A stretch of DNA of 64,000 nucleotides from Cytidiella melzeri (Eukaryota; Basidiomycota; Agaricomycetes; Polyporales; Irpicaceae). This document shows positions 11,351-22,111 of this stretch, one piece after another. Under the pieces are notes generated by a model. The model searched no databases. It was not told the DNA's origin and saw nothing but the letters and a program-made list of their open reading frames with translations. The stretch's first letter is position 1; every line of letters begins with the position of its first letter. The DNA is taken from positions 1 through 64,000 of the forward strand of contig JABYQR010000166.1 of assembly GCA_022592445.1 (NCBI GenBank), read 5' to 3'. Position numbers and translations under genes: made by a program.

Positions 11351-12172
11351 TCCGTACGCTTGCCCAAACGTCGCGCAACCGCACACCTCCCCTTTACCCC
11401 CAAAGTTTTAAAAAGTTTAGTCCCCCCGGTTTACCAGTACGTTGTATTGGCCAGATCCCTTGATCCCACTTCTTACCTCGTGGTTGTAGTGCCCAAAGAC
11501 GTGCGCATCTGTTGTCGTGCACCCAAGTCCTTCTTTGAGGCTCGACAGGAACTGCGCAAACAAGGCCGTCCCCATCTCTATACAGAGAAAGACCTTGAGG
11601 CCATTGTCTCTTATTTTTTGTGTTGTCCACACTATCAACCTCTAGGCACTATACTTCCCGCCTTTGACCACGAGAAGTTGACTCGTGACAACGAGTCCAT
11701 CAAGAAACAAGCACGTACAGAACGTGCGCAGACCCTTGCTGATTGCATTGAGAAGCCGTCTCTCAGAGACCGCATCTCTCGGGCACCTGCACCACCCCAA
11801 CTAGATGCACAGAAACCGGTGACACTCGATTTCCATAAGTTCTCCATCAAGGATCAAGTCGGCATTCTCAAGCCAAAGATCGAGGCCACTACCAGACGCC
11901 TCAAAATTCTGATTGAACTCACTTGCAATCGAAACAATCCACAGACCAAGGCAATCTTACTCCTCAACGATAAACTTCTGCACCTCATCAATCACACGGA
12001 GGAAGTACTCTCCACGCTCACACCCGCCCAACTCAAAGCACTGAATTGGGGCCTGCAGTCAGTAGGGCAAATCAACTTCACGCAATCGCGCAAGAGGTTG
12101 ACAGAAGTTACAAGTCGAGTTGTGTTTGTAGCAGACAGAGGATACTTCGAAAAACTTCCTTGTAATAGATAG
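11351..12172 (+). CDS. G-D leading ORF, unknown gag-like protein
   Basis: An open frame of about 270 codons follows the 5' LTR. It upstream-extends into the LTR, so the start is not fixed. The product is basic and rich in K/R and leucine, with a possible alpha-helical middle (KPKIEATTRRLKIL). It has no zinc knuckle and no motif I recognise. Position between LTR and the capsid-like ORF suggests the N-terminal part of gag or an accessory protein of this retroelement family. Confidence 0.5.
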   Translation, partial: SVRLPKRRATAHLPFTPKVLKSLVPPVYQYVVLARSLDPTSYLVVVVPKDVRICCRAPKSFFEARQELRKQGRPHLYTEKDLEAIVSYFLCCPHYQPLGTILPAFDHEKLTRDNESIKKQARTERAQTLADCIEKPSLRDRISRAPAPPQLDAQKPVTLDFHKFSIKDQVGILKPKIEATTRRLKILIELTCNRNNPQTKAILLLNDKLLHLINHTEEVLSTLTPAQLKALNWGLQSVGQINFTQSRKRLTEVTSRVVFVADRGYFEKLPCNR

Positions 12173-12378
12173 TCATCATTGAGTGCAATAATCTATTCCA
12201 CGTCTTCAACCCCGACAATCTTCAGGATTGTCACAATAACAAAGAAGACCACGCATATATCGAGGTCTGCAAACAACAGCTGTGTCCAAATTGAAGTCAA
12301 AAGTTTGTAGTATCTCGTCATTTCAGAGAAGGACAATGATACTCTGGTTACGCACCCTGCAATAACATTCAAATCCCG

Positions 12379-14354
12379 TTGATCGTCCAAGTTCCCGGAG
12401 TAGTCGAAGTTCCGGGAGAACCAGAACTTGATACCAGTACAGTCACACCGGTCTCACCTGAAATCACCACTGCTGTTCCTATCCCCAAATTCATACCGGA
12501 AATCTCACCGGTAACTCCCAAATTACCCACAGTTGTCATCACCAATCCCGCCCCTGTCATAATGACAACACCCGCAATAGACCATGCTTTGATTGCTGCT
12601 ATTGTAGCTGCAGTCACACAAGCAATCCCGAGACCGCAAGTTACGGTCAACAACAACAACACCAAGCCCGATAAGTATAAGGGCAAGCATGGCCGCAACT
12701 TGGAAAGGTTTTTATCACAATGCAAGGCTTACTGGGTGACCGCCAGTATCAACGAAGAGAAAACCAAGGTTCTCATGGCAATTTATCAATTGTCAGAGAA
12801 AGCTGCTCAATAAGCGATACCTGTCACGGATCACATGGCTGATAACAATGGTAACTTTGACACAGAGACGGGGCTCAACGTGACAAACAGGGACACGATG
12901 TGGATGACAATGAGGAGGTGGTGGCAGGCGTGAAGCACAATGCATTCACCAGCTATCAAACTTATTCAGAGATCTAGCCCAGTAAAGACCAAGTTAGTAT
13001 TGGGTACTACTAGCTATGTAGTACAGGAGGGTTTTGCTTACCTAGCCCAGTAAAGACCAAGAGGTTGAGATGGGAGCGACTTCAGGGACCTGCGCACAGA
13101 CCATGTTAAGGGAAGGCTTTGCAAGAAGCCGTGTGAACGAAGAACAAAAGAACTACCTAAAGGAGAACAATAGCTATTGTCTAGACCTTGCCAAGAACTC
13201 TACTCGTGAGAGAATCTATCTAAAAGGAGACCAACTATTGTATTCCATTCCCACACCTGTGAGAACATCCTTCCATAAAGAGAACAATAAGGAAAGAACA
13301 AAAGGAGCTCATGTGAACGGTATCTATGACGTCAAACCCTAGCTATGGGCTGAGCCATGTGGTTGTAGCCATGTGGTCTTACATAAGCTAAGTCACATGT
13401 CAGTGTGACGTAGTAGCAAGTAACGTGACCGTGTGGAGCGTCTAAGCCACGTGATACGGGCGCTTAATAGACGTGCAAGGGGTTTGTGCAAAGAGGATTG
13501 CAACTGGGTTGTAGCCCGGAGTTTTACAGGTAAAAACAAGAGGTAAATCGCAAAAAATAAGGGCTAGTCGGGCCATCCACGACAGATTTACCAGCCAACC
13601 TCGATACCTTGGCCAAGTTCAAAACCGAGCTCAAGAAGTACTTTGGTGACGCAACACCTGAAGATACCGCCATCCGTGAGCTGGAGAAACTCTGCGGAGT
13701 AGAGAAAAAGGAGAAGAACGCGCGTGATGTAGAAACATATGTCACAGACTTACGATCCTACATGGGTCGCATCTCCGGATTAAGCAACAAGGACAAGGAG
13801 ATCCGCTTCATCAAGGGTCTCCCAGAGTACATCTATGGTAGATTGGCAACTGCTGAAGCCCCGCCAACGAACTATCAGGGGTGGATTGACAGGTCTCTCA
13901 AGATGGCAGCTGCGTATGCCCGCATCCGGGAAACAACGGAGAGAAAGGTACCTCCTACTCCTTCGTTGACTACGTCGAGGCCCACTGTATCTCAGCCCCG
14001 GTTTACTCCGGCCCCTTGCACTTCCAACGGTCCGGTTCCTATGGAGGTTGATGCCTCCAGAATTCAACAGGGTCGGCAGTGTTACAACTGCCAGGAGCTT
14101 ACAACTGACCCCAACCACATTGCACGCATGTGCACAAAACCAGCAGTTCCCCGTACACCTCCTCGAGGATCCCATGTGGCTGCTACCAATGCAGAGGCAT
14201 CTTCTTCCAGGCCGAAGAAAAGAAGCCTGAGAAAGAAGCAGCATCAAGCTCGTCAAGCATATCAGAAGTAACGCTCAATGCCATACTAGGAGAATTGGAG
14301 AAGCTGAGGGCGGAAAATGCTGACCTTAAGAAAAGGATTGAAGAGGGTTTTTGA
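12379..14354 (+). pseudogene. G-D gag, split by a solo LTR
   Basis: The first part (12379-12857) is proline- and valine-rich and leads into a capsid region (RNLERFLSQCKAYW). A TAA breaks the frame at about 12811. After the inserted LTR the capsid continues from 13585 (FKTELKKYFGD, VETYVTDLRSYMGRISGLS, IRFIKGLPEYIYGRL). It ends with a knuckle-like CYNCQELTTDPNHIARMC at about 14080 and a charged coiled-coil tail (LEKLRAENADLKKRI) at 14300. The product would have been the virion core protein. The last part lies in a shifted frame. Confidence 0.75.
12858..13584 (-). mobile_element. Solo LTR, gypsy family A, in G-D gag
   Basis: A 727-bp family A LTR in minus orientation runs from TGACACAGAGACGG to CATCCACGACA. 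Gag coding is continuous if it is left out. The flanking 5-mers AACTT and GATTT agree at 3 of 5 bases, both differences being transitions, so the duplication is weak evidence only. Confidence 0.82.
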
Positions 14355-15268
14355 TTTGGGCCGTGATTCGAGCTGCGCAAGCACGCGCCCCGCGTATACC
14401 ATGTAACAATAGATTTTCCATACTCGTGTCTGATGTATTAGAAACTGGTTCTGAATTGGAACATTTTCACGTACCCATCACAGTTTCAGGAGTGCAGAGA
14501 TCTAAAGAAGCTGCAGCAATGATTGATAGTGGAGCATTGACACTATTGATTCATAAACAGTTTGTTCGCGAGCATCGTATCAGGACCCGGAAGTTGAAAC
14601 AACCAATTCCGGTCTACAACATAGACGGAACCCCAAATCAAGACGGGGCTATTGATAAAGTTGCCATTCTCAATATGAAGATAGGGGACCACGAGGAAAG
14701 TACTATCTTCACAGCTACCAACATTGGGCCAGAAGATGTAATCATAGGAATCGATTGGTTGAGGTACCACAACCCCACCATTGATTGGTACGAAGGCATC
14801 ATCAGGATGGATGGATGTCCTGATGCGTGCGAACCCAGGGAACGGGTTGAGGAAACAAGGGAGGTTGCAGCTAAGAGAACAGCTGAGCCTAAACAAAAGA
14901 AGAGGTCCTCAGGATTGCGAAAAGTTATGGAACAACTTCCGTACTTGCCTGTGGATATTGAAGAGGCCGAAGAAGATCTTGAGGAAACCACGGAAGGTTC
15001 AGGAAGTTTGGATGGGGCTGAATCACCAAAGTTACAGGCGCAGGCCACTACTCAGCTCGGTGGAAAAGAGACTCCCCGACGCATTCTACGCACACGTCCG
15101 ACACCAATGGTACAGGAAGGCGAACGCTTGTTCACTCTAGCAGGATACACATACTCTAGTGAACTAGCTGAGGTTGAGAATCGGGTCAAACCAGTCAAAA
15201 CCTTTGAGGAGATGGTACCTGAACAATATTGTCAACATGCTCATATCTTCTCCGAGACGGAATCCTAA
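14351..15268 (+). CDS. G-D retropepsin-like protease segment of pol
   Basis: A 305-codon frame. Residues 55-65 contain the aspartyl protease active-site signature DSGA in AAMIDSGALTLLI. The domain ends with the hydrophobic IIGIDWL motif typical of gypsy proteases. The rest is an acidic linker to RT (EEAEEDLEETTEG). In the intact element it would cleave gag-pol. The active-site Asp is present here. Confidence 0.8.
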   Translation: MIWAVIRAAQARAPRIPCNNRFSILVSDVLETGSELEHFHVPITVSGVQRSKEAAAMIDSGALTLLIHKQFVREHRIRTRKLKQPIPVYNIDGTPNQDGAIDKVAILNMKIGDHEESTIFTATNIGPEDVIIGIDWLRYHNPTIDWYEGIIRMDGCPDACEPRERVEETREVAAKRTAEPKQKKRSSGLRKVMEQLPYLPVDIEEAEEDLEETTEGSGSLDGAESPKLQAQATTQLGGKETPRRILRTRPTPMVQEGERLFTLAGYTYSSELAEVENRVKPVKTFEEMVPEQYCQHAHIFSETES

Positions 15269-15307
15269 CAACTTCCAGAACATAAGTCATACGATCATGC
15301 AATTGAG

Positions 15308-16119
15308 TTGATTCCAGAAGCAAAAGGTTTCCATGCAAAGGTTTACCCGCTGTCGCATCCCGAGCAAGAGGAACTTGACAAGTTTATCCAGGAGAACCTA
15401 GAAAAAGGGTACATTCGACCGTCAAAGTCTCCAATGGCGTCACCTTTCTTCTTTGTCAAGAAAAAGGACGGAAAGTTGCAACTGGTTCAGGATTATCAAA
15501 AGTTGAACAAAGTCACCATCAAGAACAGATATCCACTACCGTTAATCTCTGAACTCATGGATAGGCTAAGAGGCGCTAAGTTTTTCACTAAGCTGGATGT
15601 CAGGTGGGGATACAATAATGTCCGCATCAAAGAAGGGACAAACACAAAGCCGCATTTGTCACCAACCGAGGACTGTTCAAACCTACAGTTATGTTCTTTG
15701 GCCTTACCAATTCCCCGGCCACGTTCCAGAACATGATGAACGACATCTTTGCTGACCTCATTGCTGAAGGCAAGGTCACCATATACCTGGATGATATCCT
15801 CATCTACTCCAAGGAGATATCCGAGCACCGCAAGGTGGTACACAAAGTTCTGAGACGACTCAGGCAACATGACCTGTTTTTGAAACCTGAGAAATGCGAG
15901 TTTGAGAGGTCGGAGACAGAATACCTTGGTGTCATCATTAGTCATAACCAGTTACGCATGGACCCTGTCAAAGTAAAGGCAGTGGCTGAATGGCCTGTAC
16001 CGCAGAGCGTCTCCGATATCTGTCGATTCCGTGGGTTTGCAAACTTCTACCGGAGGTTCATCAAAGACTTCGGAAAGATATGTAAGCCCCTAGACCGTCT
16101 CACAGGCAAGGTTCCTTAA
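15308..16119 (+). pseudogene. G-D reverse transcriptase, one frameshift
   Basis: The N-terminal part is read from 15308 ([20 protein letters not shown], then [16 protein letters not shown]). The frame shifts at about 15650. The remainder runs from 15691 ([13 protein letters not shown]) through the catalytic box IYLDDILIYSK at about 15783 to FYRRFIKDFGKICKPL. A TAA at 16117 ends the frame. The YLDD box is intact, but the frameshift should inactivate the polyprotein. Confidence 0.82.
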
Positions 16120-16808
16120 AAATGGGGTCCTGAAGAGCAGTCAGCGTTTGATGAACTCTGCCGACAATTTGTGGAAGCGCCGGTGTTGGCAATGTGGAGT
16201 TTTGATAGACCCACACGTTTGGAAATGGATGCATCCGGATATGCAATGGGAGGGGTGCTGGAGCAACAAGCCGAAGACAGCACGTGGCATCCAGTAGCCT
16301 ATTGGTCTGAAGGCATGACTGAGACCGAACGGAACTATGAGATCTACGACCGAGAACTTATGGCAATTGTACGAGCCCCTGAAGACTGCGTCATTACTTG
16401 GAAGGGCTATCAGAGAAATTCCCTATCTTCTCTGACCACAAGAACCTCGAGTACTCGAAGACAGCTCGTAACTTGACATGCCGTCAAGCACGTTGGTTGT
16501 TGTTCCTCTCACGCTTTAACTTTGAAATCATCCCGAAGCCCGGAAAATCAATGGGAAAGTCGGATTTTATGTCCAGGCTAGGCCAACATGAGGTCAAGGA
16601 CGAAGAAGATAACTTATCACGAACAGTCTTGAGACCAGAGGTCTTCCGAGCTGCTGCTTCTCAACGGGAGCAAGCTAGCGTACAACCAGACAGAGACCTG
16701 TTAAAATGTATCCGTGAATGTTCTCTGCGAGAGACCAAGGTGGCAGAAGCACTTGCCAAAGTCAAGAAACTCGGACCTCGTCTTCTTAGCCGGGGACTCG
16801 AAGAGTGA
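16120..16808 (+). pseudogene. G-D RNase H, frameshifted
   Basis: The domain is split in two frames. The first part contains LEMDASGYAMGGVLEQ (about 16220) and ERNYEIYDRELMAIV. The second, from 16398, contains IFSDHKNLEYSKTA and the usual tail RQARWLLFLSRFNFEI. The break falls at about 16410. A stop at 16806 separates it from integrase. Confidence 0.8.
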
Positions 16809-16811
16809 ATC

Positions 16812-18722
16812 GTGGAGAACGGACTGTTATTGTTCCGGGGAAAAGTTTATGTCCCTAAAGATGACAAAATCCGAAAGGAACTAGTTCGGAGACATCATGA
16901 CTTACCCGCTGCCGGACATCCAGGCAGGTACAAAACACTGGAACTGCTATCTCGGAACTACTGTTGGCCCAGCATGACACGCTTTGTCAATGACTATGTA
17001 GACACGTGTGACACCTGTCAAAGAACCAAGACATACCCCGCTCCACCACGCGGTCCACTCAATCCGCTAGAGCCGCCCAATGCTCCATGGGAAAGCGTCA
17101 CCACGGACTTCATTGTCAAACTACCACCATGTAAAGGATACGATTCCATCACGGTTGCAGTCAATCGAACAACAGCGCAGGTGCATTGTTATCCATCACG
17201 GGAAAGCATGAAAACTCCCAAACACGTGCAGGATTATATTGCAAACGTGTTCCGACTCCATGGTGTACCTCGCCAGATGATCTCAGACCGCGGATCAGTG
17301 TTTGCATCCAAGTTTCTCCGTGCTATCTACGATGCACTCGGAGTAAAGTTGTTCATGTCTACTGCATACCATCCCCAGACAGATGGTAAAACTGAACATA
17401 TGAACCAAGAGATAGAACAGTATCTTCGAGTGTTCTGCTCCTTCAGACAAAATGACTGGGTAGATTGGTTACTGATTGCGGAGTTTGCGCTTAATAGCCG
17501 AGTACACTCATCCACCGGGAAGGCCCCCTTTGAACTGATCTATGGGTATCTACCGGAATTCCAGGTGCCTTTGAACCCAGTGTCCAATGTTCCCGCAGCA
17601 GACGAACGTCTTTGAGTGTTACGAGAAGCCCAAGACACTGGGTAACCACGGCCCAATTTCCGGTGGAAAAACATGAGAAATACGTGAGAAAAAATGGCGA
17701 TTTTACGGTACCTTTTTGTAGCAGAAATAGCGCCAAAAAACACTGAATATTTCATCTTGTTTTTCTTGTGAGCGAATGGATGAAAAAGTGGCTTTTTTCT
17801 CAATGCGTTTTTCCGGCCTTTTGGTTTCTGTTGAAAATACCATTGAGAAACGCTCCGTTTAGGCATCACCAAAAGGCCGGAAAAACGCATTGAGAAAAAA
17901 GCCACTTTTTCATCCATTCGCTCACAAGAAAAACAAGATGAAATATTCAGTGTTTTTTGGCGCTATTTCTGCTACAAAAAGGTACCGTAAAATCGCCATT
18001 TTTTCTCACGTATTTCTCATGTTTTTCCACCGGAAATTGGGCCGTGGTTACCCAGTGAGAAGATGCTAAAGCTGTGCTACAACTTACGGCAGAACACATG
18101 AAATGGTTCTACAATCATGGAGTTGCAAAAGCTCCACAATTTAAATTTGGTGACAAAGTTAACGTGGAACGTGAAAAACATCCAAAGGAACAGCTGGTGG
18201 CAAAGCTAGCACCAAAACAAGATGGTCCCTATGAGGTCTTATAAAAGATTGGGGATTTGAATTATTGGGTTAAACTCACCATTCAGGACAAGCGCCACCT
18301 GGTGTTCCATGTGGATAGGTTGCGACCAGCCAAGACGGCAAGTTTGGTCCCTAACTGGGAATTTCCTGAAACTGAGCCTATTGTGGTAGACAAAGAAGAG
18401 GAGTACGAGGTAGAACAGATTCTTGATTCAAGGATATTTGGGCGAAAGAAGGAGTTTCAGTACTGTGTCAAGTGGAAAGGATACCCAGAATCAGAAAATT
18501 TCTGGGAACCAGCAACCAACGTCACTCATGCCGATGAAGCGGTTAAACATTTCCACAGACGACACCCAGGAGCTCCACGACCAATTGCTGCATCTCTATT
18601 CTTGGCAATGAATTTCCAACCAACCAACAAGAATTTTGATAAATTACCTTCAGAAACTCTACGACGCGTATCCTTGTGGGAAGACGGAAAACCTCAACTC
18701 CTGCCTTCCGGAGAAAAGGCCT
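16812..18722 (+). pseudogene. G-D integrase with C-terminal chromodomain, split by MITE
   Basis: The N-terminal zinc-binding region (HHDLPAAGHPG, then CDTCQRTK) precedes the core (TTDFIVKLPP, ISDRGSVFASKF, AYHPQTDGKTEHMNQEIEQ). The core ends at a TGA at 17613, and the coding sequence is split by the MITE at 17636-18057. Coding resumes at 18061 with AEHMKWFY and FKFGDKV. A TAA at 18242 is another break. From 18257 come HLVFHVDRL and a chromodomain (YEVEQILDSR, FQYCVKWKGYPES, FWEP). Chromodomains of this kind can steer integration to heterochromatin marks. Confidence 0.85.
17636..18057. mobile_element. 422-bp perfect-hairpin MITE, CACTA-like
   Basis: Two perfect inverted arms of 189 bp (17636-17824 and 17869-18057) surround a 44-bp loop. 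Ends are CACTGGGTAACC. A 3-bp duplication AGA (17633-17635 and 18058-18060) flanks it. Omitting the element and one AGA makes the integrase frame continuous. CACTG ends with a 3-bp duplication are typical of CACTA/EnSpm. It has no coding capacity and would need a transposase from elsewhere. Arm identity indicates a very young insertion. Confidence 0.93.
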
Positions 18723-18737
18723 TTAGGCGAGGGGTAA

Positions 18738-19235
18738 TGTCCCAAAAATGCGCACTTTTTCCCTTTTCTTTTCCTTTGTTTTCCTTATCTTAGCTTATCG
18801 ATGGCACATGGCTCCTGCATGTGATCAAGTACATGTGACAGACTGGTCACATGATCATAGAAGGTGCTGGAACATTGTGGAACATGGTAGAACATTGCAT
18901 CATAGCACACCATATGTTCCCACGGCAGTGTTAGGAGTACAGACCTGGTACCAGGGGTCCTTGTCTGAGATGTATATAAACCCACCCTGTAGCTCCCTAA
19001 AGAACTCAAACTCTACCTCCTGGTCTTTAGGTGACGTCCACCTTGTACCTAGTCCCTCACAGTACTAATATAACCTGGTCTTTAGCTCATTGTTAGCTAT
19101 TCCCTCGTCGTTGTGTCTCCATCCTTCCTCATCACATATTCCCCTGTTGTCATTGTCCATGTGAGTTAGCTCGTTGTTCCTACACCCCTGTCGTCACTTC
19201 CTCGCTCTTCATAGAGTTTGGTTGTGTTCCTGACA
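18738..19235 (+). repeat. 3' LTR of G-D (LTR family D)
   Basis: It begins TGTCCCAAAAATGCGC directly after the tract GGCGAGGGGTAA and ends TTCCTGACA. It pairs with 10833-11338. Only nine bases (a purine tract, GGGAGGTAA) separate it from the next LTR. Confidence 0.87.
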
Positions 19236-19244
19236 GGGAGGTAA

Positions 19245-19883
19245 TGTTACAAACGGTCTTCACACTCTGCTATTTTCATTCTTTTCTCATAACAGTGGCT
19301 ATCCATTTCTTTGCTCTGTCTTGACGATCCAACTCGTCCTTCCCCCATCACTTTCAATCCCTTGTCATTTCCATTCATCACGGACTATTATGTCATTGAC
19401 TTCCCTTTCTTTGTTCTTGTTACTTTGGACCTAACTCCGATTGGTTACCATTGCCTCGGTTCTACCCTCAGCTCTTCCATAACTCTGTTACCGTTCTATC
19501 GGGTCCAACCCTGTCTATCTCCTGTTTTGGGTCTAACCCTGTCTATCCCCTGTTTTGGGTTCAACCCCTTTTCTATTGTTCTGTGACTCATGTTCCATCT
19601 CTCTATTGTCTATTGTTCTTTCTTTCCAATCCATTGATTGGTTACCACTACGTCGGACTGGTCCATAAGTAGTTAAGTCAACATGTATAAATAGCTGCTA
19701 GACATGGGGCTAGAACCTCAGTCTATCCACTTTGTATCAATATTCCTTCTATCAAACCATCATCTGTCTGCCACTGTGCTTGACAGCGACCGCGCGGCCT
19801 AGACCATCATTCGACCTTGTGTGTAGCTACACCAAGGGGTTCTGACTTGACAACTTGTCTCTTGACAATAGTCGGTCTTAACA
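19245..19883 (+). repeat. 3' LTR of G-B (LTR family B)
   Basis: A 639-bp uninterrupted LTR B. It starts TGTTACAAACGGTC and ends GGTCTTAACA, followed by AGACA. It serves as the reference showing where LTR C entered the 5' copy. Confidence 0.88.
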
Positions 19884-19951
19884 AGACAATGATATCTGGT
19901 ATGGGAAGGCTGCATTCAGGTGAGCTCTAAACATTAGATTGTGCGCTTCTT
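19884..19951 (+). other. Target DNA fragment between G-B and C2
   Basis: These 68 bp are not part of either neighbour. Read forward they encode DIWYGKAAFR and then a GTGAGC donor-like site. The C2 target duplication TTCTT closes the fragment. It may be exon and intron sequence of a disrupted host gene that continues at 46002. Confidence 0.35.
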
Positions 19952-20122
19952 TGTTTGACTATATTAATTTAGACGCTTAACATACTAGCGCCGTAGTTAC
20001 CGTATATAAGACTTACTCTGATCAATGCAACGACACGCACTTTTGATCCCCAACTCCCACTGCGTGATCCCTCTCAGTCTTGCTCTCTCAACGCTCTCCA
20101 CTACTTTCATAGCCTTCTAACA
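19952..20122 (+). repeat. 5' LTR of C2
   Basis: A 171-bp LTR from TGTTTGACTATATTAA to CCTTCTAACA. A TATATAAGAC promoter-like motif lies at 20003. The equal length and similar sequence of the C3 LTRs place C2 and C3 in one family. Confidence 0.9.
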
Positions 20123-20138
20123 GGTTATGAGCCCCGGA
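20123..20138 (+). promoter_or_regulatory. C2 primer-binding site (initiator tRNA-Met anticodon type)
   Basis: GGTTATGAGCCCCGG follows the LTR immediately. Its first 12 bases are complementary to the anticodon stem-loop region (GGGCTCATAACC) of eukaryotic initiator tRNA-Met, not to the tRNA 3' end. This is the half-tRNA priming type known for Drosophila copia. C1 and C3 have the same site. Confidence 0.75.
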
Positions 20139-20407
20139 TAAGCTCTTTACCTCACTCATACTACTCTCTGCACTTACTATCCATCAGTTGATGAGCTCTG
20201 ATCCCACTGATAAGTCTCAACCTTGTTGTTCTACGCGTGAACAAAAACAAACCGACTTTCTTTGAGGTACCATCCCTCGTACCACCCGCAGGAGACGTAC
20301 CCCGCATCACAGCATCACGTCGAGTCTCAGCACCCCCTGCAGATTGCTGACGCACTCCATTCGACGCACTCCGCGACGACTTCGCCCGTCGTCACCCCAC
20401 TAAGCCA

Positions 20408-21592
20408 TTGTCAGATGATAGCAACAATGCTATGGACAATGACGAGGCGCACAAAAGGCGACGGGGCAAACTGCCCAGAGCCTATTGTGCACCGTCCCCC
20501 TCGCCATCTGGCCCTACTGACTCCGCGCGAGCGGTGTCGTCCCTCCTTTCCGTGCCTCCAAAACACGATGTGAAGTATACTATGTCGGTTAGCGACGTCC
20601 ACAAAGCCTTCGCAGACGTTGGCAAACTTACGGGTCCTGACACCTGGCCGATGTGGAAGTTCCGCGTTGATACTGCAATGTCAACTATTGTCGACTTCTA
20701 CAGCTATAGGGGTGGTCTTACCATTCCTCAAGAGGTCCAACAGGCCGTCTTCAACGTCTTGGCTGGACACATCACAGACTCTGTGATGGCCAACTATCTC
20801 AACAAGACCGCGCCTCACAGACTGATGGAGAAACTCTCCGAACGTTTTGAGCCGACTTCTACTATGTCGGATGCGAACAAAATCTTCCAACTCTTCTCCC
20901 TCCGCCGCCCTGTCCACGAAACGGACAAACTGCTCGACAACGCGCACAACTTGTACTCAAAGATTCTTTCCAAAGGGATTGTATTCCCTCAGCACATCTT
21001 CTACTCCGCCCTTGTCGGCATCATTCCCCCCGCCTATGCTCATACTCGTGCTAGTTACGAGGCTGGTGTGCGTTCTCGTACTCCTGTTGGCGAGAAACAC
21101 GACTACAACCCCATCTTGCTAAGTGTTGAGCTTTGCCGCAACTTCCATAGCTGGCAACTTGCTCACCCACTTGACCGCTCTCGGTATAAGGGTTTGTCAA
21201 CCCTTGTCCCTCGCAATAGGCCCGCTGGTGGTTCTTCTGCCGCGTCGCCAGCAGTTGACAAATGTGTCGAACGTCCGGCAAAAGCCACTTCCTCCGCTCG
21301 TGCGGCTGCTGCTCCTTACTCTAAGGAGAAGTCCGTTTGTGACACTTAGAAGATGAAGTGTTACAACTGTAACAAGACAGGCCACACAACGCCTACTTGC
21401 CCTTCGCCCTGGACAGAGAAGTCCAAGGAGGCGATGAAGAGGAAGGGTATTACCCGGAAGTCTGTTGCTGCTGGTGCCAAGGGCAAAGCTGCCACTGCCG
21501 CCGCTGTTGTTGCCACTCCTGCTGTCGCTGGTCCGTTGACCACTACTCCTTGTTGCAACCAGAGCGCGTGGGTGTCGGCTCTCTCTGAGTCC
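20408..21592 (+). pseudogene. C2 gag, one internal stop, interrupted by LTR
   Basis: A copia-type gag closely resembling the C3 gag (MSVSDVHKAFADVGKLTG, WPMWKFRVDTAMSTI, FNVLAGHITDSVMANYL). A TAG at about 21347 precedes the zinc knuckle CYNCNKTGHTTPTC (21358-21400). The frame is cut at 21592, inside the duplicated AGTCC of the inserted family A LTR. The protein would form the particle shell. Confidence 0.85.
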
Positions 21593-22111
21593 TGTCGTGG
21601 ATGACCTGACTAGCCCTTAATTTTCGCAATTCACCTCTTGTTTTTATCTGTAAAACTCCGGGCTGCAGCTCAGTTGCAACCTTCTCTGCACAAACTCCTT
21701 TGCACGTCTATTAAGCGCCCGTATCACGTGGCTTAGATGCTCCACACGGTCATGTTACTTGCTACTACGTCACACTGGCATGTGACTTAGCTTAAGTAAG
21801 ACCACATGGCTACAAACACATGGCTCAGCCCATAGCTAGGGTGTGACATCATAGATACCGTTCACATGGACTCCTTTTGTTCTTTCCCTATTGTTCTCTT
21901 TATGGAAGGATGTTCTCACAGGTGTGGGAATGGAATACAATAGTTGGTCTCCTTTTAGATAGATTCTCTGACGAGTAGAGTTCTTGGCAAGGTCTAGACA
22001 ATAGCTATTGTTCTCCTTTAGGTAGTTCTTTTGTTCTTCGTTCACACGGCTTCTTGCAAAGCCTGCCCTTAACATGGTCTGTGCGCAGGTCCCTGAAGTC
22101 TATATAAGCAG

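Larger units (their letters stand above)
10833..19235 (+). mobile_element. Chromovirus-like Ty3/gypsy retrotransposon G-D
   Basis: A full-length but damaged element with LTRs 10833-11338 (506 bp) and 18738-19235 (498 bp). Domain order is gag, protease, RT, RNase H, integrase, chromodomain. A polypurine tract (GGCGAGGGGTAA) abuts the 3' LTR. It is interrupted by a family A solo LTR in gag and a hairpin MITE in integrase. The outer flanks GACGT and GGGAG do not match, so the insertion boundaries inside G-B may have been altered by deletion or recombination. Confidence 0.85.
7635..19883 (+). mobile_element. Gypsy element G-B, gag only, containing element G-D
   Basis: Paired LTRs lie at 7635-8988 (enlarged by a solo LTR) and 19245-19883, and both begin TGTTACAAACGG and end GGTCTTAACA. 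The flanks AGACG (7630-7634) and AGACA (19884-19888) match at 4 of 5 bases, which supports one element. Its own internal part is 8989-10832, with gag and a zinc knuckle, plus a 9-bp purine tract before the 3' LTR. No pol of its own is visible. It could be a non-autonomous element or a deleted one. Confidence 0.6.
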
